A stretch of DNA of 56,255 nucleotides, from assembly GCA_031288535.1 (NCBI GenBank), contig JAITRF010000017.1, positions 1 through 56,255 of the forward strand, read 5' to 3'. A program made the position numbers and the translations under genes. How positions within the stretch are numbered: position 1 is the first letter of the stretch; the number at the start of each line of letters is the position of its first letter. The notes beneath the pieces were generated by a model, which was given only the letters and a program-made list of their open reading frames with translations, did no database searches and was not told the DNA's origin. The stretch is from Desulfovibrio sp. (GTDB lineage Bacteria; Desulfobacterota; Desulfovibrionia; Desulfovibrionales; Desulfovibrionaceae). Of this stretch, positions 25,501 to 34,188 are shown in pieces.

Positions 25501-26265
25501 ATGAAATATTACGAGCGCCTTGTGGATTTAGGTTGCTTCACTCGGGACAACGTGGAAGCAATGACCGGAAATCGCGAAACCGCCCATTCCATGATTGAGG
25601 CTTATAAAAAGAAGGGGTTGATTGAGAGTGTCCGACGCGACTTATTTGTGACTATAAGCCTTGAAACGAAACAACCTGTCCCGAACCGCTACGCCATTGC
25701 TTCTCACGCTGCCCCCAGCGCGTATGTATCCCACCATTCGGCGTTTGAATATCATGGAGTTGCCAACCAGATTTATTACGAAGTTTATGCTTCCTCGGAA
25801 TCGCGTTTCCGGGCATTTGAGCATGGTGGACTGATCTATCGCCATGTTATGTCTCCTTTTGATAAAGGGGTGGAAACCAAAAAAGACGGAACTCGCGTTA
25901 CGGACAAGGAACGCACAGTTTTGGACGGAATCAGGGATTTTGAAAAAATCGACGGGTTGGAGGAACTGCTGCGTTGCATAGGACTGCTCCCTTATCTTGA
26001 ACCTGCCAAGCTGCTTGGCTATTTAAGCGCCTATGACAATGCTTTCTTATATCAAAAAACAGGTTATATCCTTGATCATTACAGAGAATCCCTTAAATTG
26101 CCGGAAGACTTTTTCGCAGCTTGCCGGGATAAAATCCCGCAAAGCAAACGCTATCTTTATAAGAAGTTACAACGCGAAGGCCATGAGTACAATAAAACAT
26201 GGTTGCTGTACGCTCCGGCAGACTTACTCGCTGTTGTTAGTAAAGGAATATCCCATGATGTATGA
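25501..26265 (+). CDS. AbiEi-type antitoxin (type IV toxin-antitoxin system)
   Basis: 254 residues. The N-terminal winged-helix (FTRDNVEAMTGNRETAHSMIEAYKKKGLIESVRRDLFVT) and the following AIASHAAPSAYVSHHSAFEYHGV segment are typical of AbiEi. The middle TRVTDKERTVLDGIRDFEKIDGLEELLRC is the C-terminal domain seen across the family. AbiEi represses its operon and counteracts the toxin without binding it. The partner gene overlaps the last 11 bases. Base composition is AT-rich relative to nearby housekeeping genes, fitting a mobile defence module. Confidence 0.9.
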   Translation: MKYYERLVDLGCFTRDNVEAMTGNRETAHSMIEAYKKKGLIESVRRDLFVTISLETKQPVPNRYAIASHAAPSAYVSHHSAFEYHGVANQIYYEVYASSESRFRAFEHGGLIYRHVMSPFDKGVETKKDGTRVTDKERTVLDGIRDFEKIDGLEELLRCIGLLPYLEPAKLLGYLSAYDNAFLYQKTGYILDHYRESLKLPEDFFAACRDKIPQSKRYLYKKLQREGHEYNKTWLLYAPADLLAVVSKGISHDV

Positions 26266-27238
26266 ATACAGTGGAAAAGTGATAGGCACGCAAGCCGCAA
26301 AACTTGGTTTTATCCGCGACGCTTTTGAAAAGGTAAGCCGTCTTGTGGATGTATTGGCGTTTTTAGAGGGTGATCCACTCTTATCAAAGTGTCTCGCCCT
26401 TAAAGGCGGCACAGCGATTAATCTTGCCATCTTCAATATGCCGCGTCTATCTATGGATATAGATCTCGACTTCGCGGAAAATTTGTCCCTTGAAGAAACT
26501 ATGGTAAAACGAAATGTTGTAACTCAGACCATAGACCGTTTCATGGCAATGCAAAAATATAGCCTAAATGAGTCACGATCTAAACGATATCATGCGCTTG
26601 ATTCATATGTGTATAAATATATCAATACGGCTGGAGTCAATGATAACATTAAAATAGAAATCAATTATTCTCTCCGCAGCCATATACTGCAATTTGTCCA
26701 TCTGCCTGTGGAAACTCTCGGCATATTCGCGCCGGTCAGGGTTCTTGCACTTGCTCCCATTGAAATTTTTGCCGCTAAAATCGTCGCATTGTTCTCACGA
26801 GCGGCGGCGCGTGACTTATACGATGTAAACAGCATGATTGAACGGCGACTGTTGGATGAATCATCGGAGACGCTTCGCAAAAGCATTGTGTTTTATGCCG
26901 CCATCAGTGGAACAAACACGGTGACAGCCTTTAATTTCAACAGCTTGGACACCCTAACAGAGCGTGATATGAAAACACGGCTTGCTCCGATGCTTCGCAA
27001 AAAAGAAAAATTTAACCTCAGCGAAGGACGGGAGAGAGTCAGGAAATATTTGTCCACACTTCTTACCGTAAGCGATGGCGAGAAGCAATTTCTGACTTTA
27101 TTCCAAGGTGGCGAGTACAGACCGGAGTTGATCTTTGGCGGCGAAATGCTTGAGCGTGTCCGGAATCATCCGATGGCCATCTGGAAAGTAAAACAAAGCG
27201 AGCGCATGGCCAAAAATATGACAATTGACCTCAAATAA
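26255..27238 (+). CDS. AbiEii-type nucleotidyltransferase toxin
   Basis: 327 residues from the ATG at 26255 (a second ATG follows directly). The nucleotidyltransferase motifs are visible: LKGGTAINL with the Gly pair at 51-52 and SMDIDLDF with Asp68 and Asp70. Further on, LAPIEIFAAKIVALFSRAAARDLYDV matches the lysine and Arg-Asp-x-x-Asp region of the family. AbiEii proteins stop growth by transferring nucleotides, at least some of them to tRNA ends, and protect populations from phages. Overlap with the AbiEi stop indicates translational coupling. Confidence 0.92.
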   Translation: MMYEYSGKVIGTQAAKLGFIRDAFEKVSRLVDVLAFLEGDPLLSKCLALKGGTAINLAIFNMPRLSMDIDLDFAENLSLEETMVKRNVVTQTIDRFMAMQKYSLNESRSKRYHALDSYVYKYINTAGVNDNIKIEINYSLRSHILQFVHLPVETLGIFAPVRVLALAPIEIFAAKIVALFSRAAARDLYDVNSMIERRLLDESSETLRKSIVFYAAISGTNTVTAFNFNSLDTLTERDMKTRLAPMLRKKEKFNLSEGRERVRKYLSTLLTVSDGEKQFLTLFQGGEYRPELIFGGEMLERVRNHPMAIWKVKQSERMAKNMTIDLK

Positions 27239-27441
27239 GCAAGTTATCATTTTTTTGAGTAGTCACCGCATCCGCAACCCCGGAACCGAAACAGCCCATT
27301 CCACAGTCCGCGCCGTGTCGGGCAAAAGGTATCTCTCGAAATTCGCTGCGATTTCCAACGCCTCATCCGCCGAGCTTGCAGTGGTGGCGTGTTTTCTGCG
27401 CCCGTCGAGGATATGATTTTTTTCGTGTTCCGAAAATACGG

Positions 27442-27495
27442 AAAAAGCCCCGCCCGCCATCGGCACAACAAGGTGAAGTGCAGGCGGGACGGGCT
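27442..27495 (-). terminator. Terminator after the hybrid histidine kinase
   Basis: On the minus strand AGCCCGTCCCGCC pairs with GGCGGGCGGGGCT (one mismatch) and five T follow. It begins 38 bp after the kinase stop codon. Confidence 0.75.
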
Positions 27496-27532
27496 CGAAA
27501 TTCCCCGGTTCTTATGGGGCAGGAGCCCTTCT

Positions 27533-30500
27533 TCAACAGGTTCTTGAGTGCGCCAGATTTTTTTCAAGTTTCTCGAACATCTCGTGCACGTCGATGGGCT
27601 TGCCTATGTGATCGTTCATGCCCGCTTCCAGGCAGCGTTCCACGTCTTCGCGGAAGACGTTCGCGGTCATGGCCACTATGGGAACGGCGGCGGCTTCCGG
27701 AAAATCCAGGGCGCGGATCAGGCGCGAGGCTTCGTAACCGTCTATGTCCGGCATCTGGATGTCCATGAAAATCAGGGCATAATCCTTGGGGTTGGCCTTG
27801 AACATCTCATAGGCCTTTCGTCCGTCCTCGGCGCAGTCCACCTCCACCCCCTGCGTCTCCAGGAGGGAAACCGCGATTTCCCGGTTCACGTCCACGTCGT
27901 CGGCGAGCAGGACGCGCACTCCCCTGAAGCGCTGTCCCTGTTCCTCCCCGTTTTCCGAGGCGGAGCCTCCGTGCGTTTTGGGCGCGAATTTGCCTATGCA
28001 ATCCAGCACGATCTCCGGCGAAAGGGGTTTTTGGATAAAGGCGGACACCCCGGCGGCCCCGGCCTGTTTTCCCACCGCGTTCCAGATGTCCGCCGAGGTC
28101 ATGATCACGGTCGTGGCGGCCTCCGACAGTTTTTTAAAATGCCTGACCAGTTCTATCCCGTCTTCGTCCGGCAGCTCGTATTCGGTAAGGAGCAGGTCCG
28201 GCAGGCGGTCTTTGCCGGTTTCGACGAGCCCCATGGCTTCGGCGGCGGTTAAGGCCGTGAGGCAGGCGAAGCCGGTTTGCCGGGCGAGGTTGAGGAAAAA
28301 ATCGCGCGTGTCCGGGGAAGGGTCGACGGCCAGAACGAGCATGGCGGACCAGTCCACGGTCTCCGTCCCGGCCGCCGGGCCGTCTTCGGCGCCGCGTTGG
28401 GCCATCAGCGTGAAGGCGAATTTCGCGCCGCGACCCTCCTCGGATTCCACCCAGATGTCTCCCCCCATCATCTCCACAATGCTCTTGGATATGGCGAGGC
28501 CCAGGCCCGTGCCTCCGAATTTGCGGGAAATACTGCCGTCGGCCTGTTCGAAGGACTTGAAAAGCTTGCCCTGCTGGTCCGGAGAGATGCCTATGCCGGT
28601 ATCGGTGACTTCCACCAGCAGCACGCACATGCCGTCGCTCTCGTCCAGCAGGTTCATGGTGAGAGTGATGCGTCCCCCGTCCGGGGTGAACTTGACGGCG
28701 TTGCCCAGAAGGTTGGTCATCACCTGGGCCAGTCTCTGCTCGTCCGAGACGATGGCGGCGGGCACGGAGGGGTCCACGGTGATGAGCAGTTCCTGCTTTT
28801 TTTCCTCGATTTTGAAGGCGTTCACCGTGGAAACGCGCCGGATGAGCTTTTGCACGGGGAATTCCGTGAAGGACAGTTCAAACTTGTTGGCCTCGATCTT
28901 GCTGATGTCGAGAACGTCGTTGATCACCCCGAGCAGGTGGGTGGACGCCTCGTTGATCCGGTCCAGGCAATATTCCTTTTTCTTCAGGTCATGGGAGGAC
29001 TTGGCGATGGTGACCATCCCGATGATGGCGTTCATGGGGGTGCGCATCTCGTGGCTCATGCGGGAGAGGAAATCGCCCTTGGCGCGGCTGGAGGTTTCGG
29101 CGTGCTCCTTGGCCGCCACCAGTTCTATCTCAAGAAGTCGCGCTTCCGTAACGTCCCTTGCGATAAAGGCCACGCCCTCGACGTCGATGTTCATGGGAAA
29201 GGTGGAGAAGGACATGATGCGCGTTTCTCCGTTCCTGCGGATTACCGTGAGCTCGTATTCCCCGGTTTCTTTCAGAAGGGCGCCGGGGAGGATGTCGTTT
29301 TTCATCCTGCGCAGGGAATCCGCGTCAAAAACCGCCGTGATATTGCCGCGTTCCAGTTCGTCCAGGGCGTAGCCCAGGTGTTTCGCCCCGCCCTTGTTGA
29401 GATAGAGGAAGTCTCCGTCCGGCTTGATGAAGCAGATGAGCTGGTTCGAGTTCTCCACAATGGAGTCCATCAGCATGTGTTCTTCTATGCGCTGGCGCAA
29501 GGTGGTTTCGGCCTGTTTGCTGTCGGCGAGCGCGTTGCTCATGCTGCTCAAGCGCAGCAGCATATCGTTCAGGGAGGAACAGAGCAGCGAAAACTCGCGG
29601 CTTCCCGAATACTTGCCCTCATCCAGGTTCCGCTCCGGGGTGATGGCGGAGATATCCGCAATCAGGCTTTCAAAGGGGTGGACCACGACCATGGTGTTTA
29701 TGGAATAGAGTCCGAGGAAGAGCAGAAAGATGAGCATGACCAGGACGTAGACCGTGGTGCGCAGGATATCCATGCCCTGGCTGTAGACGAGTCTTGCGTC
29801 GCTCATGCGCAGGGCGACGTCGTTGCCGAAGATGTCCTTAAGGCGCAGCCAGGTTGAAACTTCGCCGTCGCTGATGATCTCCACGGTTTTTTCCCCGTGC
29901 TGGAGCGGGCCGTCGGAAGCGGCGTCCTGCCAGGCGAAGGCGACCGTATCGTAATGGGTCAGGGCGCGCAGGTAGTCGTTGCGCAGGGAAACACCCATGA
30001 TCGCCACCCCGAAGGCCTCGCGCGAGTCCGGGTCCATCACGGGCATGGCGGCCAGGGCGTAAGCCTGTCCGGAGACGAGCATAATTCCGATGCGTCCGCG
30101 TTCCTCCAGAGGCAGTTCTTCCGTTTTGGCGTCGGGGCGGGAATAGATGGAGATAACCGCTTGGGCCACGGGGTTTACGGCCTCGCTGAAACCCTGCGGA
30201 GCGGGCATGGGCAGGTTAGTCACGGAATCGTAGAAATCCGCGAAGAGGTCCGCGCCCGTCCTGTCCTTGACCAGCAGGATCTCAAGGTTGTGTCCGTTGG
30301 CCGGGGAGCCTTTCGGCCAGTTGTTGCTTATGAAGTCCGGGTTTTTGCCCGCGGCGAAGCGCGAGGCTTCTTCCCAGAAGCCGAAGTCCTCGCAGACCAC
30401 GGCGGTGCGGTGCAGGGTGTCGTCAAGCAGTCCGCGCACCACCTCCATTTGCTTGTCCAGGTAGTTGCCTTCGGCTTTGAACAGCAGATCCGGTATTCTG

Positions 30501-30604
30501 GAATAAAAAAGGACGGCGAACAAAACGGTAAATATCCCGAGTATGGCGCCTGTCAGCAGGAAAACCATAAACCGCAGGGATCGCGGCTGTTTTACAGAGG
30601 GCAT
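27533..30604 (-). CDS. Hybrid sensor histidine kinase: CHASE4-like, HAMP, PAS, kinase, two receivers
   Basis: 1023 residues from the ATG at 30604 (CGGAG eight bases upstream). Membrane segments at about 12-34 and 281-303 enclose a periplasmic CHASE4-like sensor (GFWEEASRFAAGK ... ISNNWPKG). A HAMP-like region, a PAS domain (about 380-490) and the kinase core follow: SHEMRTPMNAIIG with His518, and the ATP lid with DTGIGI and GGTGLGLAI. Receiver 1 (about 753-875) is unusual: the phosphate-accepting Asp is replaced by Glu808 (LLLTEYELPDEDG) and one of the acidic pair by Pro. Receiver 2 (about 895-1015) is normal with Asp948 (IFMDIQMPDIDG). No histidine phosphotransfer domain or response regulator gene is adjacent. 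The signal is unknown. Confidence 0.93.
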   Translation of the reverse strand: MPSVKQPRSLRFMVFLLTGAILGIFTVLFAVLFYSRIPDLLFKAEGNYLDKQMEVVRGLLDDTLHRTAVVCEDFGFWEEASRFAAGKNPDFISNNWPKGSPANGHNLEILLVKDRTGADLFADFYDSVTNLPMPAPQGFSEAVNPVAQAVISIYSRPDAKTEELPLEERGRIGIMLVSGQAYALAAMPVMDPDSREAFGVAIMGVSLRNDYLRALTHYDTVAFAWQDAASDGPLQHGEKTVEIISDGEVSTWLRLKDIFGNDVALRMSDARLVYSQGMDILRTTVYVLVMLIFLLFLGLYSINTMVVVHPFESLIADISAITPERNLDEGKYSGSREFSLLCSSLNDMLLRLSSMSNALADSKQAETTLRQRIEEHMLMDSIVENSNQLICFIKPDGDFLYLNKGGAKHLGYALDELERGNITAVFDADSLRRMKNDILPGALLKETGEYELTVIRRNGETRIMSFSTFPMNIDVEGVAFIARDVTEARLLEIELVAAKEHAETSSRAKGDFLSRMSHEMRTPMNAIIGMVTIAKSSHDLKKKEYCLDRINEASTHLLGVINDVLDISKIEANKFELSFTEFPVQKLIRRVSTVNAFKIEEKKQELLITVDPSVPAAIVSDEQRLAQVMTNLLGNAVKFTPDGGRITLTMNLLDESDGMCVLLVEVTDTGIGISPDQQGKLFKSFEQADGSISRKFGGTGLGLAISKSIVEMMGGDIWVESEEGRGAKFAFTLMAQRGAEDGPAAGTETVDWSAMLVLAVDPSPDTRDFFLNLARQTGFACLTALTAAEAMGLVETGKDRLPDLLLTEYELPDEDGIELVRHFKKLSEAATTVIMTSADIWNAVGKQAGAAGVSAFIQKPLSPEIVLDCIGKFAPKTHGGSASENGEEQGQRFRGVRVLLADDVDVNREIAVSLLETQGVEVDCAEDGRKAYEMFKANPKDYALIFMDIQMPDIDGYEASRLIRALDFPEAAAVPIVAMTANVFREDVERCLEAGMNDHIGKPIDVHEMFEKLEKNLAHSRTC

Positions 30605-31167
30605 CAATATTCTCCGGTAGCGAAAGATGCGGACCAGCGCATTTTCGCCTTTGCCCTGCGGCGCCCTGAAGGCGCCAAACCGGTCATAAATCAACCGGTA
30701 TTTATTTAACAGCCCGCCCGCCGCAAGCGCCGGGCGGGGGCGTTTCATACAATATGCCTGTGCCTGAGACGCTCGCCTGACGGCGGGCGAAGCCCGCCTG
30801 CGGGCGTCTCGCGGCAAGGTTCCGCCCTGCAAATCCTTGCGGAGCGGTTAAGTTTTTTCATGGTCGAACCGCTCTGACGAGGCGGCTCGGTGCGGTGGCG
30901 GGCTTTCCGCCGCCGGCGGTTTTTTGCGAAAGCAGGCTTTGCCTGTTTCACAAAAGAGCAGACCCGCGCATTCAGGCCCCGGAATGCAAACCGGCGGCAA
31001 TGCGCTCTGCCCGCAGGCGGCATGTTAACCTTTGTTGCGGAAATAGGCAAATTGGAAAAGGCGCGGGCGGCAAAGGGAGGGAGTAAATCGCCGCGCATCA
31101 AGTAATTCCGGGGCGGCGAAGCGCTTCGCCGCCCCGGACCGGGCGCGGGGCAAAAAGCGCGTCGGGT
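30605..31167. other. 563-bp gap with repeat modules and a perfect palindrome
   Basis: The stretch holds palindromic repeat modules: GGCGGGCGAAGCCCGCC-type near 30783, and GAGCGGTTAAG ... CGAACCGCTC (30841-30876), a relative of the hairpin module found at 39300, 42378 and 54296. At 31108-31137 a 30-bp perfect palindrome has arms CCGGGGCGGCGAAGC and lies just after the 3-hydroxyacyl-CoA dehydrogenase stop; it lacks a T run but could end or protect that transcript. No convincing gene is seen. Confidence 0.55.
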
Positions 31168-32121
31168 CTATTTTTTCTTTTCCTGGTCCTTGCGCAGGAA
31201 GTCGATCAGGCTCAGTTCGCGCGCCGCGCGGCGTTCCTGGATCCTTTCCGGGGGCCAGGGGAAATATCCCTGGCCGGTTTTCAGGCCGAGATGCCCTTTG
31301 GCGCGCAGATCGGCCACCAGGGAAGGGGCTTTTTTGTAAGCGCAGAGCTTGTCGCCCAGTTCGTCCAGCAACGCGCCCAGGATATCCCAGCCGCCCATTT
31401 CCGCGCTTTCGATGGGGCCGGTTTGCGTGTAGCGGCGACCCAGGCTGTTGGCAACGGCCTTATCCACGGTTTCCGCCGAAGCCCAGCCCTGCTCCACTAT
31501 ATACAGGGCCTCGCGCAGCACCGCCGCCTGAATGCGGTTGATGACGAAGCCGGATACGGCCGTGGACAGCTCAATGGGCATGTTTCCTATGGATTCCACC
31601 CATTGCGCGGCGGTTTTCTGCACGGATTCGAGGGTCGCCGAGCAGGGGCAGACCTCGACCGTGGGCATGAGATAGGGCGGGGTGAAGAAGTGGATGGAGA
31701 GAAACCGTTCGGGGTGTTTGAAGACCGTGCGGATTTTTTCAAGATCGAGGCCGGACGTGTCCGTGGCTATGATGGCCTTTTCCGGGCAGACGGCCTCCAC
31801 CTTGGCGAAGACGTCGTGTTTGACTTCAAGGACCTCGGCGACGGATTCCATGACCAGATCGGCGCCGGTCGCGGCTTCTTCCAGAGTGGTGACGCCGGTG
31901 ATGTTCTTGCGGATCCTGTCTCCTTCCCCGGCCGGCATCAGTTTGTTGTCTTCATACAGGGCGATGGCCCGGTCTATGCTGCTGAGGCCGCGCTTTATGC
32001 TTTCCTGCGAGCGCCCGAAAAGTTTGACCGTATAACCGGCCTTGGCGGCCAGGAAGGCCACCCCGTGTCCCATGGTCCCGGTGCCCAGGCAGGCTACGGT
32101 TTTGATTGTTTTCACTTGCAT
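31168..32121 (-). CDS. 3-hydroxyacyl-CoA (3-hydroxybutyryl-CoA) dehydrogenase
   Basis: 317 residues from the ATG at 32121 (AAGGAG six bases upstream). The N-terminal Rossmann domain has ACLGTGTMGHGVAFLAAKAG, the NAD-binding glycine pattern, and MESVAEVLEVKHDVFAKVE. Motifs IIATDTSGL, RFLSIHFFTPPYLMPTVEVCP (catalytic His) and VSGFVINRIQAAVLREALYIVE complete the short form of the family. It oxidises 3-hydroxyacyl-CoA with NAD, or runs in reverse. It lies downstream of the short-chain fatty acid transporter (163-bp gap, same strand), so use of butyrate or acetoacetate-type acids is the likely context. Confidence 0.92.
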   Translation of the reverse strand: MQVKTIKTVACLGTGTMGHGVAFLAAKAGYTVKLFGRSQESIKRGLSSIDRAIALYEDNKLMPAGEGDRIRKNITGVTTLEEAATGADLVMESVAEVLEVKHDVFAKVEAVCPEKAIIATDTSGLDLEKIRTVFKHPERFLSIHFFTPPYLMPTVEVCPCSATLESVQKTAAQWVESIGNMPIELSTAVSGFVINRIQAAVLREALYIVEQGWASAETVDKAVANSLGRRYTQTGPIESAEMGGWDILGALLDELGDKLCAYKKAPSLVADLRAKGHLGLKTGQGYFPWPPERIQERRAARELSLIDFLRKDQEKKK

Positions 32122-32284
32122 GGCTTTCTCCTTGCGTAGAAATGGATGGGGCCGCGGAGCGCCGGGGCGTTTTCCCATCCGCCGCGAGGCGCCAAAGCGG
32201 CATTTTCCGCAAACCCGCGAGTCGGGTTCGCCGTCTTTTTGGAGGGGCCTTGCGGCCCCTCCGGGATTTCACAATGGCTTTATT

Positions 32285-33604
32285 TTACCAGGGGATGAGC
32301 ATGCCGACGCCCATGATTATGCCCGCCCAGATCATGACCATGCAGGTGTAGCCCATGATGTCCCTGGCGCCGAGCCTGGCTATGCCGAGCAGGGGCAGAG
32401 CCCAGAAGGGCTGCACCATGTTCGTCCACTGGTCGCCGTAAGCGATGGCCATGGCGACCTTGGCCGGGGCTGCGCCCAGTTGGACGGCGGATTCCATGCA
32501 GATCTGGCCCATGACCACCCAGTGCCCGCCCCCGGAGGGCACGAAGAAATTGAGGATGCCGCTGGCTATAAAGGTGAAGAAGGGGAAGGTGTAGCCGGTG
32601 GAGATGGCGACGAACCACTCGACGACCATGGCGCCCAGTCCGGTGCCGACCATGATGCCCTGAATGCCGCCGTAGAGGGGAAACTGCACGGCTATGCCCG
32701 CCCCGCCCTTGATGGCCTCGGCCACAGCCCGCACGTAGGCTATGGGCGTGCCGTGCATGATGATGCCGAGCCACATGAAGACGAAGATCACGATGTTCAG
32801 GGAGAGGTTCAAGGCCCCGTTGATGTAGAAATAGCGCACCAGGTAAACGACGCCCATGGCCCCCAGAATCAGGGTGACCAGGCGGGAATACTCCAGCCTC
32901 TGGGCCGGGGTCTTTACTTTGGGTTCTTCCGGCTCGTCCGGTTCGAGGAGCAGGACCGGATCCACGACGCGCACTTCCTCCTTGGAAGGAGCTATGAGTT
33001 TGATAAGCAGAGGTACGGACAGGATTACGGCGGCCGAGATCAGCAGGTTGGGGGTTGAGAACATGGTGTCCGTGGTGGGGATAACCCCGATCAGCTTCTC
33101 CGCGAGATGGCCCTTTGTGGCTATGGCCAGAGGTACCGAACCGGAGAGGCCGGCGTGCCAGATTATGAACCCGCCGTAGCCGGCGGCCACGACAAAGGCG
33201 TAGTCCATGTTCTGCACCTTGCGCGCCAGCTCGCGCGCCAGAAGGGCGGCGACGATGAGTCCGAAGCCCCAGTTGATCCAGCTGGCTATGCCGGCCACCA
33301 GGGCGCAGAGCATCCCCGCGCCCGCGTTGTCCTTGGGAATGGAGGCCAGAGCGGAAAGCAGGCGTTTTACCGGGCGGCTGCTGGCCATGGTGTGCCCGGT
33401 GACCACGATCAGGATCATCTGCATGGAAAAGCCGAGGATGCCCCACAAGCCGTTGCCCCAGCTGTTGAGGATGTCGATAATGCCTTTGTCGGTTAGCGCC
33501 CAGGCGGCCAGCACGGCCGCGAAAGTGAGAATGACGGCGAACAGGTAGGCATCGGGCAGATATTTCTGCATCACGTTGACGAAAAACCTGACTAGTGCTC
33601 TCAT
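32285..33604 (-). CDS. atoE: Short-chain fatty acid transporter, AtoE family
   Basis: 439 residues from the ATG at 33604 (GGAGG six bases upstream). It has about ten to twelve hydrophobic segments and the family patterns MQKYLPDAYLFAVILTF near the start, GHTMASSRPVKRLL, INWGFGLIVAALLARE, and FFVPSGGGHWVVMGQI close to the C-terminus. AtoE proteins take up acetoacetate, butyrate and similar acids. The 3-hydroxyacyl-CoA dehydrogenase follows on the same strand. A long frame on the same strand in another phase is a codon-bias shadow. Confidence 0.92.
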   Translation of the reverse strand: MRALVRFFVNVMQKYLPDAYLFAVILTFAAVLAAWALTDKGIIDILNSWGNGLWGILGFSMQMILIVVTGHTMASSRPVKRLLSALASIPKDNAGAGMLCALVAGIASWINWGFGLIVAALLARELARKVQNMDYAFVVAAGYGGFIIWHAGLSGSVPLAIATKGHLAEKLIGVIPTTDTMFSTPNLLISAAVILSVPLLIKLIAPSKEEVRVVDPVLLLEPDEPEEPKVKTPAQRLEYSRLVTLILGAMGVVYLVRYFYINGALNLSLNIVIFVFMWLGIIMHGTPIAYVRAVAEAIKGGAGIAVQFPLYGGIQGIMVGTGLGAMVVEWFVAISTGYTFPFFTFIASGILNFFVPSGGGHWVVMGQICMESAVQLGAAPAKVAMAIAYGDQWTNMVQPFWALPLLGIARLGARDIMGYTCMVMIWAGIIMGVGMLIPW

Positions 33605-34188
33605 AAGCTTCCTCCCGAGCAATTAAATATGTGACACGCTCTGACGCAGCAAACACGCCGCCTTTCGCGCGGAAGCGGGCGAGCCTGCTCCAGACGGGAG
33701 GCAGGATAGCACATGCGGTTGGCTTTGCCCATAGGGAAAGAGTGGAAAATTATGGAGGAAGCATCATAAAAGTCGCATTCAAACGGGTTTGCATGCGGCA
33801 AGACACGCCCGCTCCGGTGTTTTACGGCGGCAGTCGATGTCGTCCGCCCTCTCGCGGCGGGCTGAAGGCAGAGCTTTCAGTCCGCATCAGTTTGCTCCCT
33901 GTCGGCCGCGACCTGGCATCATCGCGTCTGTCCCGCGCCAGTTTGCTCCCTGTCGGCCGGACCCGGTATTATCGCGTCTGTCCCGCGCGGGTGCGCAATC
34001 GTTCTGTTTGGGGGTTACCCTTCCGGTGAGCTTTTTGTCTGTCCCGCTCGGATGGCAACCGTCGCCCGAAGCCGCCGCTTCGTAAGGAGCAGGGCGTATT
34101 CGCCGCCGCATCTTGCCATCGCCCCGCGCAGTGATTATTTGATAAAAACGGCCGATTTTCGGGCCGGAGAAATATTTTTGGAGTTGAA
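33605..34188. other. 584-bp gap with tandem 51-bp repeats
   Basis: It separates atoE from the divergent radical SAM gene. At about 33891-33990 two copies of a roughly 51-bp unit stand in tandem; each has AGTTTGCTCCCTGTCGGCC followed by a (C)CTGGCATCATCGCG- or CCGGTATTATCGCG-like part and TCTGTCCCGCG. A diverged relative is at 298-353. The rest has no gene that I can support; promoter positions for the flanking genes are not obvious. Confidence 0.55.

Noticed and set aside
27263-27466. 67-codon minus-strand frame downstream of the AbiEii gene
   Set aside because: It overlaps the kinase terminator, lacks a ribosome-binding site and matches no family I know; possibly a gene fragment but not supportable.
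32241-32262. GGAGGGGCC/GGCCCCTCC hairpin between atoE and the dehydrogenase as a terminator
   Set aside because: No T run follows the stem on the transcribed strand; it may be an RNA-stabilising or repeat hairpin.
32280-33656. 458-codon frame on the minus strand overlapping atoE in another phase
   Set aside because: The Arg/His/Gly-rich translation has no membrane segments, while the frame kept for atoE has full family motifs.
33888-33990. Short CRISPR-like array
   Set aside because: Only two adjacent units of a longer repeat with no distinct spacers; no cas genes in the window.
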